From: Periplaneta americana
Lineage: Eukaryota; Arthropoda; Insecta; Blattodea; Blattidae
Assembly: GCF_040183065.1 (NCBI RefSeq)
Contig: NC_091120.1
Coordinates: 71,884,708-71,948,707, forward strand
DNA: 64,000 nt
Reading direction: 5' to 3'
Below the pieces are notes generated by a model, which did no database searches, was not told where the DNA came from, and worked only from the letters and a program-made list of their open reading frames with translations. The first letter of the stretch is position 1; each line of letters begins with the position of its first letter. Made by a program: the position numbers and the translations under genes. This document shows, one piece after another, positions 12,729 through 21,700 of this stretch.

Positions 12729-15700
12729 CGAACATCTGTATGATTGAAAATTTCAGATAACACTTTTGAGTTCAGCTAAACATAGTAGTCTAGTAGTGAT
12801 AGTAATAGCTTAGTAGCAAGAGTAATGGTGACATCAGTGAAAAAACAGAAAACCAACTATATGAAGCTTAGTGGTACCAGTACTTCATTATAATGCACAA
12901 CTAAGTATTATAATTATAATTTTAGTAACAGTCGGCCTGAGTGGCGCAGTTGGTAGAATGCTGGCCTTCTGTGCCTGAGGTTGTGGGTTCAATCCCAACG
13001 CAGGGCGAGGGCATTTAGATGTGCTTAAATGTCAGTAGGTTTTCTGGCATGTAAAAGAACTCCTGTGGGACAAAATTTCATCACACTGGCAGCACTGATA
13101 TAACCTCAGCAGTTGCAAGTGTCGTTAAATAAAACACAATTTTCAACAATAATAATGACTGATAAAAACAACAATAATGGAGACAGCAACACATTGCATT
13201 GTCTAATTTTCATTATGGATTAATGAGAATATGAAAATTGAGGGTTTTTTTTAACTAGTAGGTACAACTGATATTTAACCAGAAGTTGATTAAAATATAA
13301 AATGTACTGGTATATGCCGGTACAGGGTAATGTCTGACACTCACTCACTCACTCACTCACTCACTCACTCACTCACTCACTCACTCACTCACTCACTCAC
13401 TCACGGTTTTACTTTTCATAGGTCCAAGATCGTCGTAAAGAGTGGGGATGTAGGATAAATCAAATATAAAATGGAAAAGTTTTTTACATATGAAAATAAA
13501 ATGCTTTAATCATACAGAAATCATTACCCAGTCTCTTTAATAATCAGTTTGTAATTTAGTTTCAGAAAAGTCTCGTGAAGTAACAATGGCAACATACAGA
13601 CTTCTTAACTACTCTGCCAGGCATTTAAAGTCACAGTGCAACATTGCCTATGTTCTTCATTTTATAGGGAATAATGAACTGAAAAATTGTGAAATGATGG
13701 TTGGAAAAACAAGAATACCCTGATGAAACCTGTCTGAACATAATCTTTGTCCATTTCTAATTTTACTTTAACTTGCCAGGATCTCTAGTATGGAAAATGA
13801 AATTCTTGCTTATGTTTTAAGCTCTGTTGAGTATTATTTTTGTTCTCACATACAGTACATGTTTTAGTTTTTCTTAATCTACCACATAATACTTTTCTTT
13901 CTCAAAGGTGTGAGTCATTTGGATGATACTGCCTATATCTTTGATTACGACTTCAAAACAGATGAGACTGAACAAGATAAGGAAATGTCCGAGCTATGGC
14001 TTGATATCTGGATGTCATTTGTGAAGACTGGGTAAGTATATAGAGTATTAGTTGAAAAACCTGAGGGTAAAAGACATTTGGGAAGGCCGAGATGTAGATG
14101 GAAGGATAATATTAAAATGGATTTGAGGGAGATGGGATATGATGCTCGGGACTGGATTAATCTTTCTGAGGATAGGGACTGATGGCAGGCTTATGTGATG
14201 GTGGCAATGAACCACTGGTTTCTTTAAAAACCACTTGTAAGTAAGTAAGTATGAAAAAGGTTTCTTAATTCTATGTGAAATCTAGGAAAAAGTTGACCTT
14301 TTTTGCTTAGGTGAATAATACACATAGCACAGTATGCCTTGAACAACAGCGAACGTTAGATTTGAAGTTTCTGGTCGTACCCTTTGCATTAATTACACTT
14401 ATTTCTACACTGTAGATATAACATACCAGTTGTATCAGATGAGATATGTGATTAATGTTTGTAATTTGCCGCATACCAGTGCCCATTCTTATGTTGTCGC
14501 TGAACTATGAGGATCCAAGTGCGTGCAAGAAGCAGCATAAGAAGCATCGATTTTCAAGTCATTATGAAAAAGCGAAAAGAACAACTATCACCACGTTTCT
14601 TAACGAACGAAAAATTAGCTTAAATATGCATTTTCATTAAATTCAATGCTAAACGACCTGGGACGGTTCCCTTGAAGGCAAACAGACCTGAGTTCGTTGA
14701 CCTCTTACATGTCGTATGTATTACGAGAAGAAAGAGCAGTGTGTTAGCTAAATAGTTTCTCTCTTCTATCTTCTCTTCTAAATAGTTTCTCTCCATGGCA
14801 CTTGGTTACGCCACCCTTACTATTTTCCTTATTTAGTTCCTTTCTTTGATTAGGAACATTAAATCCAGACGTTTGAGATGGGCAGGGCATGTAGCACGTA
14901 TGGGCGAATCCAGAAATGCATATAGAGTGTTAGTTGGGAGGCCGGAGGAAAAAAGACCTTTGGGGAGGCGGAGACGTAGATGGGAAGATAATATTTTTTT
15001 ATTTTATTGGTTTATTTTACGACGCTGTATCAACATCTCAGGTTATTTAGCGTCTGAATGAAATGAAGGTGATAATGCCGGTGAAATGAGTCCGGGGTCC
15101 AGCACCCAAAGTTACCCAGCATTTGGTCGTATTCGGTTGAGGGAAAACCCCGGAAAAAAACCTCAACCAGGTAACTTGCCCCCACCGGGAATCGAACCTG
15201 GGCCACCTGGTTTCGCAGCCAGACGCGCTGACCGTTACTTCACAGGTGTGGACTAGATAATATTAAAATGGATTTGAGGGAGGTGGAATATGATGATAGA
15301 GACTTGATTAATCTTGCACAGGATAGGGACCAATGGCGGGCTTATGTGAGGGCGGCAATGAACCTCTGGGTTCTTTAAAAGTAAGTAATTAAGTAAGTTC
15401 CTTTCTTTGTTGTTAGAGTTCGTTTTCTTCCTTTTGTTTTTGTTTCTTGCTGCTAGGTAGCGGTGATCTTATTTTTACGCGTACAGGTTCCGGTTCAGGA
15501 TTAATTCCGTTCCTAACGTTGACTTTGGGTTCGAGTCTGTACGTTCTCATTGGCTTGTGCAGGGATTGAAGTTAATTACGTCCGTAACATTTATATTGAG
15601 TTCGAGCCTCCGAGTTGTGATTCGCTGTTTTTAAATATGTAACGTTTTTCTGTCTATCGTTGTTGGAGACTTTAATGTGGCAAGAAGTCGGCATCGGATT

Positions 15701-18700
15701 GCAGCGGATAAAACACATATGGCGAGGAATAGTGCATTGTGCGTACTTGTCATCGTAAATTGGATTGCGGGCTGTTGGTGTCCGCTATAGCCTAAGCAGC
15801 TTTCTACTGACCCAAGTTGAGACCTTGGGGTGCCAGCGGCTGCATCATATAAGTCATCCACTGCTTCGAGCCATTACTGTGTGTGGCAAAGTGGAGGTCT
15901 TCGTACGAGTTCTGCTGTGGCGATTTGTTAGGAGCTGCTAGGGTAGGGCGCTTTGTATTGCTCTACTGGAAACTTCACCGAGTTATGAAGATACGCCCGC
16001 CTTTTCCTGTTTATTACATTTCGTGGGCTCGTCATGTGTTTATGGTGTCGTGCTGTTTTTCATGTAAGCAGTGTTTCCTGTTATTTGAGCGCACCCCGCT
16101 GGAGCGAAGTTGGTGAGGTTTATCATCATTGTTTCCGTCGGAACTTGAATGGACTGCATTTTGTTTCTCAAGTTATACTTTGTACCCATCATGTATTCAG
16201 CTATAGGGAAGGAGCACGTCTTTCATTAGGCCTGCTATTAGTGTATTCCTTAACCAGGTTCCGCCCGTAGTTTGACTGGTTATATTTCTTGGCCATGTTC
16301 TGGTGTATTTTATATTATTTTAGTCTACGGCAGTGATTGCCAAACACCATGAAATTGTGACGTAATAGAAATGCAACCCGCACACCACTATCGCAGGGAG
16401 AGGGGTGGAATGGGTATCTCCTCAGGCAATGCAGCGAATAACAGTGCAGAGACGGACTGTGATCGGAAAACAAAAACAATATAATATTCTTCTACTTATT
16501 AACTACACACACTTCTTCCATGTTAACTTTTATCCTTCTATTCATTATATTTGTATTATTAATCAAATAAAATAAATTTTCTTATTTACCATAAAAAAGA
16601 ACGTGTACTTTACATCAGCAGATATTTGAAATTAGAAATACGTACCAGAATGGTCACGAAGTTGTAAATTACACTACAAACTTCAAAAAAAGTCCAAGTA
16701 TTTTACCCCGATTAAGACATAGAAGCCGATACTGTTTATTGTTCGTTTATTAATGAAATATTCAATTTACAGGTAAGGGCGTGGTAGCCTTCATAACAAG
16801 AAGAATAATGACAACGTACATTGTTCTTTTATACTTCATTAAAAATTTTACAACAAATTAGGTATCTCATATTTTTTCCATCTGCACAAAAGAAATACTT
16901 CTGTTCCCATGCTTCTTAAAATTAAGTTTTTACATATTATCTGTTTTGGAAAAGATATCGAAACATATTATCCTACGCACTTGTAACATTACATGTGTAC
17001 GTCCGCTGCTGATAAATGTCTTGTCTTATATCGAAGTGAAGGCTGTAAACAGAGGGTGGGGGCATGTGTCGCGATACAGCTTTTGGCGATCACTTGTCTA
17101 CGGTGTAATAGACCAGTGAAGTATGGCAATGGCATATTTTAATTGTAATTATTGTTATGATTATATTTTATTTTTTATTAGTTATTTGTTTAATTAAAGT
17201 TTCTGCTATTGTTAATAGTTTCTAGTTTTATTAAATTCCACAAAACAACTCGACCTTCTTTCCTTAAAGATCTGTGGATAATTTTGTTATTTGGGGATAG
17301 GGAACAGCACACAGCCACACTGGCTACAAGTAGGTATTTGGTATATCTTGTCAATTCATAATGGTCTGGCAATTAGGAAATATTTACTTCAGGAGAAATT
17401 ATCAAACATTTTACTTCCTCTTTATACGAAATATAGAGAAAAAGTATCATGATGCTGTTAAATATCTATTTCATAGTTTTGAAGGAAATACACGTTCAGC
17501 ATCCGTGATAACGAAAATATGTTGCTGGGCACTTGGGCAAACCGTCTGTTTGTATGCCTATACAGGGTGGAAGTGAAATAATCCTGCAGATTTAAAGAGA
17601 TAAAAGGGTACACTTAAATGAATGGAAAACCTGTATTACATTTTGTGATTAAATGCACGTCCGTCTTTTCTTGTAGTCACTCTGTCAAGAAGTCTACTGC
17701 TTCAGGCAGTTTTTAGTTCTTCACTGTCTAATTCACTCTGACTTTTCTCCAGTTACTTACACCTTCAAAAGAGTGAAATTATAAAAACTGATGACAGACT
17801 TGGCTGCAGAAAGTGTCTCTTTAGTTTACATAGAATTTTCTCACATTGTTTCAATTCAAATCGCCGAAACATTTAAGAGAGCTCCAGTTTTCATCTTCTG
17901 AACCAGTACATTGTTGCAGTCCACTTTGATATATAGTCAGCTGCTGTAGAGTAGAAATTCTTGACCAACTTCCTGAAAGCGTTTTCAATCACCTCCCCTT
18001 CATCTTCTAAACTCCTCACTGTGTTAAAAAGATCACAGTTCATGAACTTGCTTCTCTTGATTTAGTCTAAGTTTCAACAAGAGGCTTTCTACTAACTTCA
18101 TCACCTCACAACTAATTGCTTCCTCTTTTTCAATGTTTATTATAGCTACCTTCTGAAAATATTTTCTTCACATCATTTTTTTGGCATACTTACTTTATAA
18201 GAAAAGTCTCTCTTCTCAAAAAGAGGCCTGGAAAGTGGCGGGAATAAGACAAATACGCATTCAGTTTCTTTCTTGGAAAACGGGACATTTACCGTCCCGG
18301 TTGGACTTGTTGGGACACCAAGACAAAATTTCTAAAGCCAGAATTGTCTCGGTAAAACGGGACGTCTAGAATTCCTACCTATGGCCATGCAAGCATCAAA
18401 CAAATATTGTAGAAGCAAAACTTAAGAATGAATCGATTCAAGCTATATTTAGAAATCATACTGAAATAAATCACGTTGGGCCGTATTCATAGACATTTTT
18501 AGCGCGGGCTTTCGGTAGATTATCAGCGTTTTTCGTATTCATAAACCAGTGTTAGCGATAGGATATGATTTGAATTCTGTACTAGTAACCAGGGGATAGC
18601 CGGGGCTAGCTTAGTACGCTCGTAGCGCGTGCTGCGAAATGTCTATGAATACCACCCAGTTTTCATTATGTTTCTTCGTAATATAATTTCACAACGCCAT

Positions 18701-21700
18701 TTGCTCAGAAATTTAACTCAACTGATGTTGAAAGATTTAATACTTGGAAATATGGTTGGTCAAAATAGCGTGTAACTTAGGAATGTTCCATGCTAAAACA
18801 GTCAACTGAAGAGTAGGTTAAGAATAGTCAAAAGTGAATTTAAGGTGTACATCAATTGCGCACGAGGAGATCAAAAAGTGATCAATTGCGCGCAGACCCC
18901 TTAGATGTAAATACATTAACTGCGCACAGACCTTCTCGCTTTAAACACATCAATTGCGCGGGGAGCATGCAAATAGAGTAAATTTTATCTGGAACAAGGT
19001 TTGGGTGAATAATATTTTAATATCTGGTGTTGGCAACACTAATGAATACTCACGCTGTTGTCACTTGTGTCCATGTTGACGATACTAATCAATACACACA
19101 CGACTGTCACTTGCCTCCTGACTAAATACAAAATGATAAAGTTCTTCTAACGGTCGTCACTCCTAGCGTGTAATGGTTCATTATGGATACATATACCAAA
19201 GCTACATTTCCAGCTGAAGTGAACTAGATAGTTGTCTAAAAAGACGGATGTGACGTCAGAAGTCATGATCCAAAGCTACATAGTGCATAGCAATCAAGTC
19301 CGTAGTAGCTAGTAAACGAAAATGCTTGCTTGATTATGACGTTCACTAAACAAACATGGATATATAGAGGAGAAGGTGGAAATATGGGCTACCATTTTGT
19401 TTTCCTCATAATGATGGAAAATGGCGTTGCATATTGCTTGAAAATCTTTATTGACATACAGAGTAATTATTCATATACAGTTTTTCCAATCTTAAAGGTC
19501 AATAGTTGCAATATATATTTAAATATAATTACTTTTTGAAAGAAAGACGAACTGGTCCTGTATGGGTAGTGGGGTTTAAATATGGGCTACCACAAAAATT
19601 TGAAAATAAAATTGGAAAAAAAAAAAACAAAGAAACATAAGTAGGAAACCTGTGTCACATCAATGGCAATATTCTGTAACAAATAACGCAAATAGGGATA
19701 GTGAAAATACGGGACTTGTTAACATGCTGGTAATATGGGCTACCTAACCCATATTTGACACATAGCGGTAGCCATATTAGCAGCATCGACTCATGGAAGG
19801 TTTCTAAGTTTATGTATGGTAATTGTTGTTCTAAATAAATATTATTCTTATGCCATGTGATAGAGCTATTCTTAATCGGTGCAACACATCAAGCGTGATT
19901 TCTAAACACGAAATATTTTTTTTCAATAAAATTGAAATTATATACCTGCAAAAACTTTGAAATTGATGAAAAACACAAAGAACACACCACATCCACGCCA
20001 CAAAGACAACTGGTTTGTCTCTTTGTGTGCGCAGACTGATGGACACGAGATGTATTTTTAGAGCTTTTTCGCTAGGTAACAACACCATATATAGTAAAAA
20101 ACGAGGTAGCCCATATTACCACTCCTAGCCCAAATTTCCACCTTCTCCTCTACCTCACCAGCGATTGGGGTTTTGATATCTGAAGATGCTTTAGAAGTGG
20201 GATAATAATAATCCGTGGCGCTACAGCCCGTGAAGGGTCTAGACCGACCAGCCGGCTGCTGGCCTCACGCTCACATGCCGAAGCAGAGGTGGACGATCAT
20301 CCAACCAGAATGGAGGTATCGTGTGGTTAGCACGATGATCCTCCCAGCCGTTATAGCTGGCATTCGCAACCGGATTTCACTACTTGTCGTAGCTCCCCAA
20401 ATGCTTCACGATTCTGGGTGGGCACCGGTCCCATACTCTGACCGAAATTGCATGAGAAAATTTAAAAGTGGAATAATGTCAATAAAATGTAGAATAACAT
20501 GTTAATTTTGAACGTTGACAATGTTAGTATCTTCTTTACAGTGTTTTAAACATTATTGTAATATATTAGGCCCTTATCTTTTCCACATAATTTGTAATGA
20601 AACTGCATTAGGATGCTACCTTCTTAATTCAGTGCTGCACCATGATGTCAAGGTTTTTAAAAACATACCAGTAGTCTATAAAGAAGGCGCGTTTCAAGCA
20701 ATTATGTCCCAAGTTCCCTAGCGTGTAGTTTATAAGTCACCTAGTTGCTACTCACTAGTGTGTAGTGTGAACATACATTTTGAGGGTGGGTGCGTCTCGG
20801 TGTTGCGTGAGATTCACTCAGGGTAGCCGAGGTACGGTTGTGGTGTAGGATGATGTCGGGAATAAGACCAAGCCGGCTACTTATATAAAAGGCAGTGTAA
20901 ACTCCAAAACTATAAGTTTATTGTCGTATTCACTTGGTAAACCCTAGAGTATATATTTCCGGCTGACTTATAATTCAATCGTTGGTCGCACTTCTGTATC
21001 GACTCTATGGCAGCCCTAAATAAGCTCTATCCGATACTATAAATTCAATACTATGCCCAGTACACTATGATCGACGTTCCTAAACGTTGACGAGTAGTCT
21101 CGCCGATGACAACGTTCTATCTATCGAGTCTTCGCCGGAAGGAAGACTATTAAGTTGGGCCGCCGACACCAAAAAAAACTCAGTGTGTCGTGCCGTCGAC
21201 ACGAAAAGAAGTCGTAGTCCTGTCGACACAAAACGAAGTAGTTATTGCGCCCTGTATGTAGAGCCGCCGACACGATAAGAAGTTGTGTTTGTGCCCTGTA
21301 TGTAGGGCCGCCGACACGATGAGATGTTGTGATTGTGTCCGCTCCCCGTCACCCTTATTTATAAAAACCTATCCCACGCTAAAACTAACTATCCTATTGG
21401 TTAAAAACTACGTCACTTAACCGGCCTAAAATCTATTCCCTATTGGTCCAAAGTGACCTTATAAGCTGGACCAAGATCTCTTCTTATTGGGCGCGAAATA
21501 CGTCATCTCTAAATTTAGACTTTGGATTTCCCACAACATCTAATTAGTTTGTCGATTTTGGAGAACCCCGTTCTTTGGAAAACCCAAGCTTGCAATTACT
21601 TTCCCACGGGTCTAGTCCAACTTTGGCTTTTACGCTTCAGCGAGTCTCTATATACAATACCGCACAGGTGGCTGTAAATCTGTCCGATGCTGACAAGTGA

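Noticed and set aside
12933-13010. tRNA gene
   Set aside because: A and B boxes are good but the 3' acceptor strand is missing and a SINE body follows.
15883-16270. Two 77-78 codon frames in the GC-rich stretch
   Set aside because: No domain, no splice context, overlapping each other; GC-rich sequence yields such frames by chance.
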